Shown: piece after piece, positions 35,019 through 44,188 of the stretch
How the letters are laid out: each line of letters begins with the position of its first letter
Numbering within the stretch: the first letter of the stretch is position 1
Source: Lysobacterales bacterium
GTDB lineage: Bacteria; Pseudomonadota; Gammaproteobacteria; Xanthomonadales; SZUA-38
Assembly: GCA_030065125.1 (NCBI GenBank)
Contig: JASJDM010000046.1
Span: 1 to 54,723 of the forward strand
Direction of reading: 5' to 3'
Length of the DNA stretch: 54,723 nt
The notes under the pieces: model-generated
The model's database searches: none
What the model saw: the letters and a program-made list of their open reading frames with translations, nothing else
What the model was told of the DNA's origin: nothing
Made by a program: the position numbers and the translations under genes

Positions 35019-36314
35019 ATGACCCAGCGAACCGTCACCCTCACCGACAACGCCACCGGCAAGGAATACGAGTTTCCAATCATGGAAGGCACGGAAGGGC
35101 CGGATGTGGTCGATATGCGGGCTTTCTACAAGGACACGGGTATGTTCACCTACGACCCGGGCTTCACCTCCACCGCCAGCTGCGACTCCACCCTGACTTT
35201 TATCGACGGTGAAAAAGGCATCCTGCGTCACCACGGCTACGCCATCGAGGATCTGGCAGAACACTGCAGCTTCCCTGAGGTGTGTTTCCTGCTGCTCCGC
35301 GGCGAACTGCCCAACCATGGCCAGAAGGAAACCTTCAAGGACGAAATCAATAACCACACCATGGTTCACGACCAGATCATCAGTCTGTTCCATGGCTTCC
35401 GACGGGATGCCCACCCCATGGCGATCATGTGCGGAGTGGTTGGCGCGCTGTCGGCCTTCTACCACGACAGCCTGGACATCTCCGATCCGGACCAGCGCTG
35501 GAGAGCGTCGCTGCGGCTCATCGCCAAGATGCCCACCATCGCGGCCATGGTCTACAAATACTCCATTGGCCACCCTTTCGTGCAGCCCAATAACGAGTTG
35601 TCCTACGCGGAAAACTTCCTGCGCATGACGTTCTCGGTGCCAGCGGCCAGGTGGTACATCAGCCCCAAGGTGGTTCGCGCCATGAACAAGATTTTTGTTC
35701 TGCACGCCGACCACGAGCAAAACGCTTCCACCTCAACGGTGCGGCTGGCGGGTTCATCCCAGGCCAACCCGTTTGCCTGTATCGCCGCCGGTATCGCCTC
35801 GCTGTGGGGTCCGGCCCACGGTGGCGCCAACGAAGCCGTGCTGCGGATGCTGGCCGAAATCGGCCACAAGAGTCGCATCCCCGAGTTCATCAAGCGCGCC
35901 AAGGACAAGGACGACCCGTTCCGCCTGATGGGATTCGGCCACCGGGTTTACAAGAACTACGACCCCCGGGCCAAGGTCCTGCGGGACTCGGCACGGGACG
36001 TGTTGACCGAAATGGGCGTGATCGAAGAGCCGCTGATGGAACTGGCGTTGGAGCTGGAGCGCATTGCGCTGGAAGACGAGTACTTCGTCGAGCGCAAGCT
36101 GTTCCCCAACGTGGACTTTTACTCGGGCATCATTCTCAAGGCCATGGGGTTTCCCACCAGTATGTTTACCGCCCTGTTCGCTCTGGGCCGGACTGTCGGT
36201 TGGGTTGCCCAGTGGAACGAGATGATGTCCGACAAGGTGCAGAAGATTGGCCGACCCCGGCAGCTGTACATCGGACAGAAATCGAGGGATTTCGTGCCGC
36301 TCGAGAAGCGGTAA
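35019..36314 (+). CDS. gltA: Citrate synthase (type II)
   Basis: This 431-residue enzyme condenses oxaloacetate with acetyl-CoA in the TCA cycle. The catalytic residues fit the E. coli enzyme: H267 in G-P-A-H-G-G-A-N, H308 in G-H-R-V-Y-K and D366 in V-D-F-Y-S-G; the H-A-D-H-E-Q-N-A-S segment with H229 is also present. Length and the N-terminal beta domain point to the NADH-regulated hexameric type II form. ATG 35019 is set by AAGGAG at 35004-35009; an in-frame upstream start would run into the tRNA-Gly terminator. Confidence 0.97.
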   Translation: MTQRTVTLTDNATGKEYEFPIMEGTEGPDVVDMRAFYKDTGMFTYDPGFTSTASCDSTLTFIDGEKGILRHHGYAIEDLAEHCSFPEVCFLLLRGELPNHGQKETFKDEINNHTMVHDQIISLFHGFRRDAHPMAIMCGVVGALSAFYHDSLDISDPDQRWRASLRLIAKMPTIAAMVYKYSIGHPFVQPNNELSYAENFLRMTFSVPAARWYISPKVVRAMNKIFVLHADHEQNASTSTVRLAGSSQANPFACIAAGIASLWGPAHGGANEAVLRMLAEIGHKSRIPEFIKRAKDKDDPFRLMGFGHRVYKNYDPRAKVLRDSARDVLTEMGVIEEPLMELALELERIALEDEYFVERKLFPNVDFYSGIILKAMGFPTSMFTALFALGRTVGWVAQWNEMMSDKVQKIGRPRQLYIGQKSRDFVPLEKR

Positions 36315-36644
36315 GCACGACCCCCAGGCGTAAGCTGCGACGGCGAGGGTCTCTCGCCGTGGCGGCCCTGGGTCATCCCATTGCGTCAGTCATTCCCCCT
36401 GAGGCGGCGACCCGCCGGGTCGTGGGCCTTCGGTCCTCTGGCCGTCCCGGCCTTTTTCAAAACCGTCAGAATCGAGTCTTCCCACCGCCGCCACGTCCAT
36501 CGGGGCTTGGGCGTTCTTTATTGGGCGTAACGAGTCAAGAAAAAAACTTTCTCATTCCCGTGTCGCCGGTCGACGGATTCTTCGTATTGGGGGTAGTGGC
36601 AACAAAAAAGCGCACCCGAAGAGCCGCGTGCGCAGGAGGCAAGG
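36315..36644. other. Non-coding gap after gltA with hairpins
   Basis: This 330-base gap shows no convincing gene. It contains a perfect 8-bp hairpin ACGGCGAG / CTCGCCGT (36340-36360, no T-tract, possibly ending gltA) and a 6-bp hairpin CGACCC-GCC-GGGTCG (36408-36422). Its second half is AT-richer, with an A-run near 36539-36546. A good ribosome-binding site (AGGAGG, 36633-36638) precedes the next gene. The first half shares short words such as GGGCCTTCGG with the repeat array at the window end, but no full copy. Confidence 0.5.
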
Positions 36645-39083
36645 ATGAATCGCCTGTTAGCAGGATGGTTTTTTATGATGATCAGCGCGGGTTCGCAGGC
36701 GGGATTCACTATTGTTGGCACCGTTGGTATCAACGGCGGGGTCTGCAGCTACTCGTCCATCGCGGCTGCCATCGCGGACGCCGAACGCGGCGACACCATT
36801 TATGTCACCGCGGGGACGTACACGGAGAAGCCCGGGCTGGTCGATAAGTCCCTGACCTTCCGGTCGGCGACCAATCAGTGTCAGAGCGCGACGACGAGCG
36901 ACGTCATCATCGACGGAGAGGGAACCGCTGGAAACCTGTTTCAGTTCGATTCAGCCATTCGCCCGATTGAAGTTGAGTTTTTCGATTTCCGGCTGCAGAA
37001 CGCCAATGCGCCCGAAGGCGGGCTTGTGCATATCGCTAACGCCAACGTGACGTTTACCAACAGCGCGTTCGAAGATGGTTTTGCAAACCATGGGGGCTGT
37101 GTGTTCGTTGGGGGAGGTTCCCTGACGCTGGTCAATGTCTTTATGTATCAGTGCGTAGCGCTGGAAGAAGGTGGCGGCATTTATCAGCGCGATGGTGCGC
37201 TGGACATTTCAGAAGGAGAGTTCGAAGACAACGGAGCCGTGACGTCGGGCGGTGCAATCTATCTGGATCTCGCCACGGAGAATTCCGGTCGCGCAACAAT
37301 CTCTCAGACTCAGTTTACGGGAAACGGAGCCAGCACCAACGGTGGCGCGATTGCTGTGGTCGGTGGAAACGAGCGCACAAGCGCCGTTCAGATTCAGGAC
37401 TCAGCTTTCAACGGGAATATGGCGGAGGAAAACGGTGGTGCAGTCTTTGTTGACGGACTGCAGCAGGTCAGCGTCAGCGGAGGCCTGTTCTTCAACAACA
37501 GCACGACGAATAGCTCCGTCACTCAAGGTGGCGGTGCGCTCCACGCCGTAGACACAGCCTTGCTCACGCTTAGCGAAGTCGACTTTTTGTCCAACAGTTC
37601 GGACAGCACGGGCGGGGCGCTGCACCTGAGATCCGTAACCAAGGCGCAGGTCAACGGGGGAACGATTGTGGACAACGAAGCAACGGACTTCGGAGGCGGC
37701 GTACTGTTTGACAAAACCGCGATCACGCTCGATGGCACGATGGTGAACAACAATCGGGCGACGTCTGGATCCAGCGCTGGCGGTGGCATCTATGCGTTCG
37801 GGTCCGGGCATGAGCTGTCTGGAAGAAATCTGACGCTCACGGAGAACAGTGCCGAAACCGGCGGCGCCTTCTATACATTCGGCGGAAGCGCGCGTTTCGA
37901 TAACAGCCGTTTCCTGGACAACTCGGCGAACGGTGAGGGGGGCGCGATTGCCATTTTCGGCGCGGAGCTCGTTGTCCGTGGCGTGTCGACCGGGACGTCG
38001 GCATGCGGTCCGATGCAGCTGGCTGCCAATACCTATTGTTCTGAGTTCAACGCCAACCGGTCGAATGGCAGCGGCGGCGCGATCTATATCGCACGCTCTT
38101 CGGCAGGAGGTGGTCCATCCAACGTGCTGCTGGAGAATACGGCGTTTCTGGGTAATCGCGGTACCGGTGACGGAATGGCGATTGTGGCGGATGACCTGTT
38201 CGCGAACCAGTCTGACGAGCCGCAGTCTGTGGCGATCCGCAACGTTTTGATTCAGGACACCAGTACGTCATTAGCGGTGATCAGTCCGGTCCCGACGATA
38301 TTCGGGGCGACAGAGACGGACCTGACATTGGATAGTGTGACAATCGCTTCAAACGGCGGCCACGGCCTCATTCTCGAAGGTCCCGACACGCAAGCGCATC
38401 TGCGGAACACGCTGATGTGGGACAATGCCGCGCCGTCAAATGCGCCTTTTGCCTCTACCCAGGTGACGACCGAGTGCGCGTATGGCGAACCCGAACAGCC
38501 TGGTTCATGGAATCTGGGCACCGCAATCGATCCGCTGTTCGTTACGGACATTGAGCGCGGTGATTTTCGGCTGGACCCGCTTGCCTCGCCATTGATCGAT
38601 GTGTGCAGCACGGGCCCGGTGGGCGATCTCGATGGCGCGGGACGGCCAGCGGACGCCGGCTGGGAGCCGGGTGCCTTCGAAGCAGGGAGTGCCGGTGACG
38701 TCACACTGGTTGAAGTCACGCCAGTGACGAGGCTCATAACCAGCGAAGATGGCGGCAGCGACACTTTTGACGTCTCATTCCTGAAGGCGCCGCTGGATGA
38801 CGTGACCATCATGGTCTCAAGTTCCCAGCCCACGGAGGGTGAACCCTCGACGGCCGAGCTGACATTTACGCCGGAGAACTGGGATCAGACCCAGACTGTC
38901 TCAGTGACCGGCGTTGATGATGGAATAGAAGACGGCGACCAGGCGTATCAGATTACGCTGAGTTCATTCACCAGCGCCGACGCTGCCTTCAACGGGCTGA
39001 TCCCGATTCTGATCAGCGTCACCAACGTCGATGATGACCAGCCCGGCCCGGCAGATTTCATTTTTGCCGACGGGTTTGAATAG
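36645..39083 (+). CDS. Secreted right-handed beta-helix protein with C-terminal GFE tail
   Basis: This 812-residue protein has a signal peptide (about 1-20) and then a long right-handed parallel beta-helix. The helix is marked by repeated G-G-[AG]-[IV]-[YF] units with N-N/N-S turns between about residues 120 and 560, like polymorphic outer-membrane or pectate-lyase-like folds. Residues about 685-795 form a Calx-beta-like domain (S-E-D-G-G-S-D-T-F, L-T-F-T-P-E-N-W, V-T-G-V-D-D-G). It ends in PADFIFADGFE. The role could be surface adhesion or polysaccharide binding; no catalytic residues were identified. Codon third positions look less GC-biased than in neighbours, which may point to later acquisition or simply to repeat content. 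Confidence 0.82.
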   Translation: MNRLLAGWFFMMISAGSQAGFTIVGTVGINGGVCSYSSIAAAIADAERGDTIYVTAGTYTEKPGLVDKSLTFRSATNQCQSATTSDVIIDGEGTAGNLFQFDSAIRPIEVEFFDFRLQNANAPEGGLVHIANANVTFTNSAFEDGFANHGGCVFVGGGSLTLVNVFMYQCVALEEGGGIYQRDGALDISEGEFEDNGAVTSGGAIYLDLATENSGRATISQTQFTGNGASTNGGAIAVVGGNERTSAVQIQDSAFNGNMAEENGGAVFVDGLQQVSVSGGLFFNNSTTNSSVTQGGGALHAVDTALLTLSEVDFLSNSSDSTGGALHLRSVTKAQVNGGTIVDNEATDFGGGVLFDKTAITLDGTMVNNNRATSGSSAGGGIYAFGSGHELSGRNLTLTENSAETGGAFYTFGGSARFDNSRFLDNSANGEGGAIAIFGAELVVRGVSTGTSACGPMQLAANTYCSEFNANRSNGSGGAIYIARSSAGGGPSNVLLENTAFLGNRGTGDGMAIVADDLFANQSDEPQSVAIRNVLIQDTSTSLAVISPVPTIFGATETDLTLDSVTIASNGGHGLILEGPDTQAHLRNTLMWDNAAPSNAPFASTQVTTECAYGEPEQPGSWNLGTAIDPLFVTDIERGDFRLDPLASPLIDVCSTGPVGDLDGAGRPADAGWEPGAFEAGSAGDVTLVEVTPVTRLITSEDGGSDTFDVSFLKAPLDDVTIMVSSSQPTEGEPSTAELTFTPENWDQTQTVSVTGVDDGIEDGDQAYQITLSSFTSADAAFNGLIPILISVTNVDDDQPGPADFIFADGFE

Positions 39084-39170
39084 GGCGAATATCCCCGTCG
39101 CAGCCCACCTCAGCCTGCTCATTTCCCAAAAAGTCGGTATGCTATGCGCCGGTCTGAACCGGAGCACAGC

Positions 39171-41210
39171 ATGAACCCCAAAGCCCTCCTGCTTGCCGCC
39201 TTTGTACTGCTGGCCCAGCCGTTTTCGGCAGGGGCTCAGCCCGCCGCGCTGAGCCTCCAGGAAATTGTCAATCTCAGATCGGTCACCCAGGTGGCCTTGA
39301 GCCCCCAGGGCGACCGCATCGCCTACCTGCTGTCGGTGCCCCGGGCACTGTACGAGGACGATGACGGCAGGCCCTACGTGGAACTGCACGTGGTAGACCT
39401 GGAAGGTCAGACGCGCCCCTACGTCACCGGAGACGTAGCTGTTTCCAGCATGGCCTGGGCCTCGGACGGCAACTCCATCTACTTCCTGGCCAAGCGCGAA
39501 GAAGACGCTGAGTTCAATTCCCTCTACCAGATCGCCCTGTCCGGCGGCGAGGCCATCAAGCGATTTACCCACGAGAGCGACATCAGCGCCATCTGGCCCT
39601 CGCCCGATGGTGCGCGTATGGCGTTCCTGGCGCCGGAGGCTGCGCCGGAAAAGAAGACGGAGCTGGAGGAGAAAGGCTTCAAGGCCCTGGTCTACGAAGA
39701 GTCCGTGCCCGTGGTGGAATTGTGGATGCTGGACCTGGAGAGTTTCGAAGCGACCGAGCAGGCCCACCAGGGATCGGCCCGCAGCTTTGACTGGTCACCA
39801 GACAGCAGCCAGTACGCCATATCCCTGACGCCCACGCCGCTGATCGACGACTCCTACACTTCCCAGGAGATCTCCGTGGCTGACGCCGAAAGTGGCGAAG
39901 TCCGCTCCCAGCTGGGAGTGGAAGGCAAGCTGGGCCATTTTTCCTGGTCACCCGACGGCCGCAGCATTGCCTACATTGGCGCCGAAGATATTAATGACCC
40001 CGCGGAGGGACGCCTCTACGTCAGCGCGGTCAGCGGCGGCGAACGCACTGACGTTTTGCCCAATTACGCTGGGCACGTGGAGGACTTTATCTGGCAGGAC
40101 GGCCAGGCCATCCGCTACCTGGGCGGGCAGGGCGTGTGGAGCGACTGGTCCATTGCCTCGGTGTCCCAGCCCATGGAGGTCGGCGTGGCCCCATCCGGGG
40201 GACCGATCATTCGCTCCGTGGACGGCGCCCCGGGCCAGGCCGTGGTGGCTGCCGTGGTGGATACCCCAGAGCATCCCGGCGAGGTCTACCTGCTGCGATC
40301 CAACACCGACCCCCGGCGGCTCACCAACTCAAACCCGCTGCTGTCCCAGCGGACTCTGGCCCGCCAGGAGGCGATGACCTACGAGGCCCGGGATGGGTTG
40401 CTGCTGGAAGCCATTGTGGTCTATCCCATTGGCGCCGAACCTGACCGCAACACACCGCTGGTGCTGTTTATCCACGGCGGGCCCGAGGCCCACTACTCCA
40501 ACGGCTGGATGAGCCGCTACGCGACGCCGGCACAGCATCTTGCCGGTCAGGGTTACCTGGTGGCTTATCCCAACTACCGGGGCAGTACCGGGCGCGGGGT
40601 TGAGTTTTCCAAGCTGGGCCAGAACGACTACGCCGAGGAGGAATTCAACGACTATGTGGATCTGAAACGCCACCTGGTGGCCATGGGCATGGCCAATCCA
40701 GACAAGGTAGGAGTGTCCGGTGGGTCTTACGGCGGCTACGCTTCCATGTGGGCGGCCACCGCCCTGAGTGAAGAGTTTGCGGCGTCGGTGGCGTTTGTGG
40801 GTATCTCCAACCAGGTGTCCAAGTTTGGCACCGGTGACATTCCTATGGAGATGTATAACGTGCATGCCCGGGTCTGGCCCTGGGAAGACTGGATGTGGAT
40901 GCTGCAGCGCAGCCCCATTTACCATGCCGACAAGGCGCGCACGCCGCTGCTGATCATGCATGGCGACAAGGATCCCCGGGTTCATCCCAGTCAGTCACTG
41001 GAGATGTATCGGGCCATCAAGCTGCGCACCGATACCCCGGTGCGGCTGGTGTTCTATCCCGGTGAAGGTCACGGCAATCGCAATACTGCCGCCCAGTACG
41101 ACTATGCGCTGCGGCTGGAGCGCTGGATGAACCACTACCTGAAAGGGCCGGGTGGCGAGCCGCCACCCTATCAACTGGATCACGCGTCACGCCTGCCTGA
41201 GGAGGATTGA
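39171..41210 (+). CDS. Exported S9 family peptidase (acylaminoacyl-peptidase-like)
   Basis: This 679-residue protein has a signal peptide (residues 1-22), a WD40/PD40-like propeller (about 25-420) and a C-terminal alpha/beta-hydrolase domain. The nucleophile S519 is in S-G-G-S-Y-G-G-Y, with the likely acid in H-G-D-K-D-P-R-V-H and the histidine in G-E-G-H-G-N-R. It should cleave short peptides in the periplasm. ATG 39171 is favoured because GGAG is six bases upstream and the signal peptide starts there. It is convergent with glgA (four bases apart). Confidence 0.92.
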   Translation: MNPKALLLAAFVLLAQPFSAGAQPAALSLQEIVNLRSVTQVALSPQGDRIAYLLSVPRALYEDDDGRPYVELHVVDLEGQTRPYVTGDVAVSSMAWASDGNSIYFLAKREEDAEFNSLYQIALSGGEAIKRFTHESDISAIWPSPDGARMAFLAPEAAPEKKTELEEKGFKALVYEESVPVVELWMLDLESFEATEQAHQGSARSFDWSPDSSQYAISLTPTPLIDDSYTSQEISVADAESGEVRSQLGVEGKLGHFSWSPDGRSIAYIGAEDINDPAEGRLYVSAVSGGERTDVLPNYAGHVEDFIWQDGQAIRYLGGQGVWSDWSIASVSQPMEVGVAPSGGPIIRSVDGAPGQAVVAAVVDTPEHPGEVYLLRSNTDPRRLTNSNPLLSQRTLARQEAMTYEARDGLLLEAIVVYPIGAEPDRNTPLVLFIHGGPEAHYSNGWMSRYATPAQHLAGQGYLVAYPNYRGSTGRGVEFSKLGQNDYAEEEFNDYVDLKRHLVAMGMANPDKVGVSGGSYGGYASMWAATALSEEFAASVAFVGISNQVSKFGTGDIPMEMYNVHARVWPWEDWMWMLQRSPIYHADKARTPLLIMHGDKDPRVHPSQSLEMYRAIKLRTDTPVRLVFYPGEGHGNRNTAAQYDYALRLERWMNHYLKGPGGEPPPYQLDHASRLPEED

Positions 41211-41214
41211 CGGC

Positions 41215-42732
41215 TCAGCTGACGGTGCGCTCCGCAATGGCCTGCTGGTAAGACATGCGGTAGGCGATGGCGCTGGCCAGCCAGGTGTAATCCCCGTCCA
41301 TACCGACCTGCTGCAGGGTGCGCCAGCGTTCGGGCTGATCATAAATCACCCGGGCATGGCCCATGGCGTGCAGCAGGGCGTCCACCGAGGCGTCCTCGAA
41401 TACGAAGCCGTTGGCCTGCAGCGGGTCGATGTCCACCATGCCCACGTCGCGAACCGTGTCGGCCAGTCCGCCGGTGGCGCGGACGATGGGTGGCGTACCG
41501 TAGCGCATGCAGTGCATCTGGGTCAGTCCGCAGGGCTCGAACCGTGACGGCATCAGGAACACGTCCGAGCCCGCGGTGATCCGGTGGGCCAGACCTTCGT
41601 TGTATCCGATGTAAACCGCCACCTGTTCGGGATGCTCTTCAGCCAGGTCACGCAGGGCCTGCTCAAAACGCGCTTCGCCGTCACCCAGGATCACCAGTTG
41701 TACCTGAAGCTTCAGCAGGCTGGGCACCGCGTCGATCACCAGATCGATGCCCTTCTGTTCGATCAGCCGGGCAATCATGCTGTAGATCGGCACATCAGCG
41801 ACCTCGGGCAGGCCCATTTCCTTTTGCAGGGCCTGCTTGTTCATCTGCTTTCCATCCAGATCTTCGCGGTCATAGTGGGCCGCGATTTTCGGATCGCTCG
41901 CCGGATCCCAGACGTGGATGTCGATGCCGTTGAGAATGCCGGACAGGTGTTCGGCGCGCTGGGTCAGCACGCCGTCCAGGCCGCAGCCATACTCTTCGGT
42001 CTGGATCTCCCGGGCATAGGTCGCGCTGACGGTGGTGACCCGGTCAGCGTACAGCAGGCCACCTTTCATGAACGAGATCTGCCCGTGAAACTCCAGGCCA
42101 TCCATGCCGAGGATGGATTCGGGAAGCTGCAGCAGGTCCAATACGTCGGTTGGAAACACACCCTGGTAAGCCAGGTTGTGAATGGTGAACATGGTGGCGG
42201 GGCGGTCTTCTTCCTGGGCCAGCAGGGCAGGGACCAGGGCCGACTGCCAGTCGTTGCAGTGCACCAGCTCCGGTTGCCAGTCCATGCCCACCCGGTCCAT
42301 GGCCACCTCGGCGACCGCTCTGGCGAACGCGCAGAAGCGGTCGGCATTATCCGGCCACGACTCGCCGTCCGGACCCAGGTAGGGGTTACCGGGCCGGTCG
42401 AACAGCGACTCGATAGCCACCAGCAGCACCGGCAGGTCATTCCGCGGCAGGCGGCCCTTGAGGAACTCCACCGGCTCACCAAAGTGATCCAGGGCCACCG
42501 GCAGTTTTTCCACCGGGCCCATCCGCTCCAGGGCGTCCCGGTAGGCCGGCATCATCACCAGCACATCGTCGCCCAGCTCGGCCAGGGCTGCCGGCAGGCT
42601 GCCGGCGACCTCACCCAGGCCACCGGTTTTCATCACGGGCGACACCTCGCTGCTGACAAACAGCACGCGGGTGGAAAGATCGGTATCCTCGGCGGGGCTG
42701 GCGGGGGCCGTAGTCAGTTTGTCATGTTTCAA
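41215..42732 (-). CDS. glgA: Glycogen synthase (ADP-glucose)
   Basis: This GT5 glycogen synthase of about 505 residues adds glucose from ADP-glucose to alpha-1,4-glucan. Seen are F-V-S-S-E-V-S-P-V-M-K-T-G-G-L-G-E-V near the start (KTGGL binds ADP-glucose), H-N-L-A-Y-Q-G, and the C-terminal P-S-R-F-E-P-C-G-L-T-Q and G-T-P-P-I-V-R-A-T-G-G-L. The start is TTG 42732: AGGA lies nine bases upstream and the TTGA overlap couples it to the SAP-like gene. A GTG nearer the conserved V-L-F-V-S-S is an alternative. The partner phosphorylase GlgP is at 12993-14684. Confidence 0.93.
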   Translation of the reverse strand: MKHDKLTTAPASPAEDTDLSTRVLFVSSEVSPVMKTGGLGEVAGSLPAALAELGDDVLVMMPAYRDALERMGPVEKLPVALDHFGEPVEFLKGRLPRNDLPVLLVAIESLFDRPGNPYLGPDGESWPDNADRFCAFARAVAEVAMDRVGMDWQPELVHCNDWQSALVPALLAQEEDRPATMFTIHNLAYQGVFPTDVLDLLQLPESILGMDGLEFHGQISFMKGGLLYADRVTTVSATYAREIQTEEYGCGLDGVLTQRAEHLSGILNGIDIHVWDPASDPKIAAHYDREDLDGKQMNKQALQKEMGLPEVADVPIYSMIARLIEQKGIDLVIDAVPSLLKLQVQLVILGDGEARFEQALRDLAEEHPEQVAVYIGYNEGLAHRITAGSDVFLMPSRFEPCGLTQMHCMRYGTPPIVRATGGLADTVRDVGMVDIDPLQANGFVFEDASVDALLHAMGHARVIYDQPERWRTLQQVGMDGDYTWLASAIAYRMSYQQAIAERTVS

Positions 42733-42959
42733 TGATGCTGGTCCTGGCTGGTGGGCTCCACCCCGAGCTTGCGGGCCTCGGTAAAGCAGTCTTTTCTCCA
42801 CACGCACGAGTCCTGGTCGCAGACTCCGAGGTGGGCGGTCCCAAAGCAGTCAAAATTACCCTCGGCGCGTTGAATTGCCCGGATCAGTTCGGCCTTTTTC
42901 AGCCGACCGGACTTCACACCCAGGCCCTTGGCGATTTTCCTGATTTCCTGCACGATCAT
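42729..42959 (-). CDS. SAP-domain-like small protein with C-terminal cysteines
   Basis: This 76-residue protein begins with a SAP-like helical motif (I-R-K-I-A-K-G-L-G-V-K-S-G-R-L-K-K-A-E-L, about 5-25), usually associated with nucleic-acid binding. It then has G-N-F-D-C-F-G-T-A-x-x-x-x-C-D-Q-D-S-C-V-W-R-x-D-C. I recognise this combination as a small conserved family in gammaproteobacteria without known function. Four cysteines could bind a metal. ATG 42959 follows AGGAG with nine bases spacing; longer in-frame extensions look non-coding. Its stop overlaps the glgA TTG, so the pair is probably one operon. Confidence 0.8.
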   Translation of the reverse strand: MIVQEIRKIAKGLGVKSGRLKKAELIRAIQRAEGNFDCFGTAHLGVCDQDSCVWRKDCFTEARKLGVEPTSQDQHH

Positions 42960-43078
42960 GGTGGGGTTCTCCTGCAAGGCTAATTGCAATATTACGTCCG
43001 AAATCCCAGCTTGCGCCAGAACTTTTAACGGCAAATGACGACCGGATCTGCGACCGGTCCGCCGCCCCGTCGGTTCGG

Positions 43079-43084
43079 TATAAT
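43079..43084 (+). promoter_or_regulatory. Candidate -10 element for S-formylglutathione hydrolase
   Basis: A consensus TATAAT followed by CCGCGCC lies 29 bases before the ATG at 43114. The -35 is weak. A nearly identical core (GGTATAATCTCGCGCC) precedes the prolyl oligopeptidase gene. Confidence 0.5.
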
Positions 43085-43113
43085 CCGCGCCGGACACAGG
43101 AACACAGAAAACC

Positions 43114-43944
43114 ATGAAAACAGTCAGTGATACCCAGGCATTCGGCGGCCGCCAGCTGGTGGTTGAACATGATTCCCAGAGCTGCGGATGCAGCATGCGC
43201 GCGGGGGTGTTTTTGCCACCCGAAGTCGATGCTGGTGCCGCCAGCGTCTACTACCTGTCCGGGCTGACCTGTACCGAAGAGAATTTCCTGACCAAGGCCG
43301 GCGCCCAGCGCGTAGCGGCCGAACTGGGGCTTGTGGTGGTTGCCCCGGATACCTCCCCACGAGGCGACGACGTGCCGGACTCGGCGGAGGAGTGGGATTT
43401 TGGCAAGGGGGCCGGGTTTTACCTCAATGCCACCCAGCAGCCCTGGGCCAGGAACTACCAGATGTACGATTATGTGACCCGGGATCTGCCGGCGCTGATC
43501 CAGTCAGAGTTCGACACTGACCCGTCCCGCCAGGGTGTCTTCGGGCACTCCATGGGAGGCCACGGGGCCATCACCATCCACCTCAAGAACCCCGAGCAGT
43601 TCCGCAGCGTATCTGCCTTCGCGCCCATCGTGGCGCCCACCCAGGTGCCCTGGGGCCACAAAGCCCTGGGCCGCTACCTGGGTGACGATCAGGCCCTGTG
43701 GCAGGACTACGATTCCTGCAGCCTGGTTCGCCGCCAGCCCAGCCAGGCCCACATTCTGGTGGACCAGGGGGGCGCTGACACGTTCCTCGAGGAGCAGCTG
43801 CGTCCGCAACTGTTCCAGCAGGCCTGTGACGAGGCCGGCCAGCAGCTCACGCTCAGGCTGCGGGAGGGCTACGATCACTCCTATTTCTTCGTGGCCAGCT
43901 TCATGGAAGACCACCTGCGCCACCACGCCCAGGCCCTGAGCTGA
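43114..43944 (+). CDS. S-formylglutathione hydrolase
   Basis: This 276-residue esterase D-type alpha/beta-hydrolase cleaves S-formylglutathione to formate and glutathione in formaldehyde detoxification. The nucleophile S146 is in G-H-S-M-G-G-H-G-A; the acid is in Q-G-G-A-D and the histidine in Y-D-H-S-Y-F-F. The N-terminal Y-Y-L-S-G-L-T-C-T-E-E-N-F segment is diagnostic. The usual partner, glutathione-dependent formaldehyde dehydrogenase, is not in the window. Confidence 0.95.
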   Translation: MKTVSDTQAFGGRQLVVEHDSQSCGCSMRAGVFLPPEVDAGAASVYYLSGLTCTEENFLTKAGAQRVAAELGLVVVAPDTSPRGDDVPDSAEEWDFGKGAGFYLNATQQPWARNYQMYDYVTRDLPALIQSEFDTDPSRQGVFGHSMGGHGAITIHLKNPEQFRSVSAFAPIVAPTQVPWGHKALGRYLGDDQALWQDYDSCSLVRRQPSQAHILVDQGGADTFLEEQLRPQLFQQACDEAGQQLTLRLREGYDHSYFFVASFMEDHLRHHAQALS

Positions 43945-43989
43945 ATCATCACGGAGAAAACCCGGACTTTCAGACTCAGCCAAAATCCG

Positions 43990-43995
43990 TACAAT
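43990..43995 (+). promoter_or_regulatory. Candidate -10 element for tRNA-Cys
   Basis: TACAAT ends 15 bases before the tRNA-Cys gene. CTTTCA at 43968-43973 with 16 bases spacing is a weak -35. Confidence 0.45.
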
Positions 43996-44010
43996 AGCTC
44001 GCCTTACTCT

Positions 44011-44084
44011 GGCTGGGTGGCAGAGTGGTTATGCAGCGGCCTGCAAAGCCGTGGACGCCGGTTCGATTCCGACCCCAGCCTCCA
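44011..44084 (+). tRNA. tRNA-Cys (GCA)
   Basis: The 74-nt gene has acceptor GGCTGGG / CCCAGCC with encoded CCA, anticodon loop CTGCAAA (anticodon GCA) on a GCGGC/GCCGT stem, and T-loop TTCGATT. A terminator follows. Confidence 0.98.
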
Positions 44085-44092
44085 ACTCCGAA

Positions 44093-44121
44093 AAGGCCCT
44101 CCGACGCGAGGGCCTTTTTTT
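44093..44121 (+). terminator. Intrinsic terminator after tRNA-Cys
   Basis: A perfect 9-bp stem AAGGCCCTC / GAGGGCCTT (44093-44101 with 44108-44116) with loop CGACGC is followed by a seven-T run. It ends the tRNA-Cys transcript and isolates it from the downstream gene. Confidence 0.9.
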
Positions 44122-44188
44122 GTACTCTGGATTCAATGTGTACAAGTCCGGATTCAGGCGAGCTCCCCAGGGGTGCTAGCGTGAATGT

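Noticed and set aside
36315..36644. Remnant coding sequence after gltA
   Set aside because: Frames here are short and give no recognisable protein; hairpins and an AT-rich part suggest non-coding DNA.
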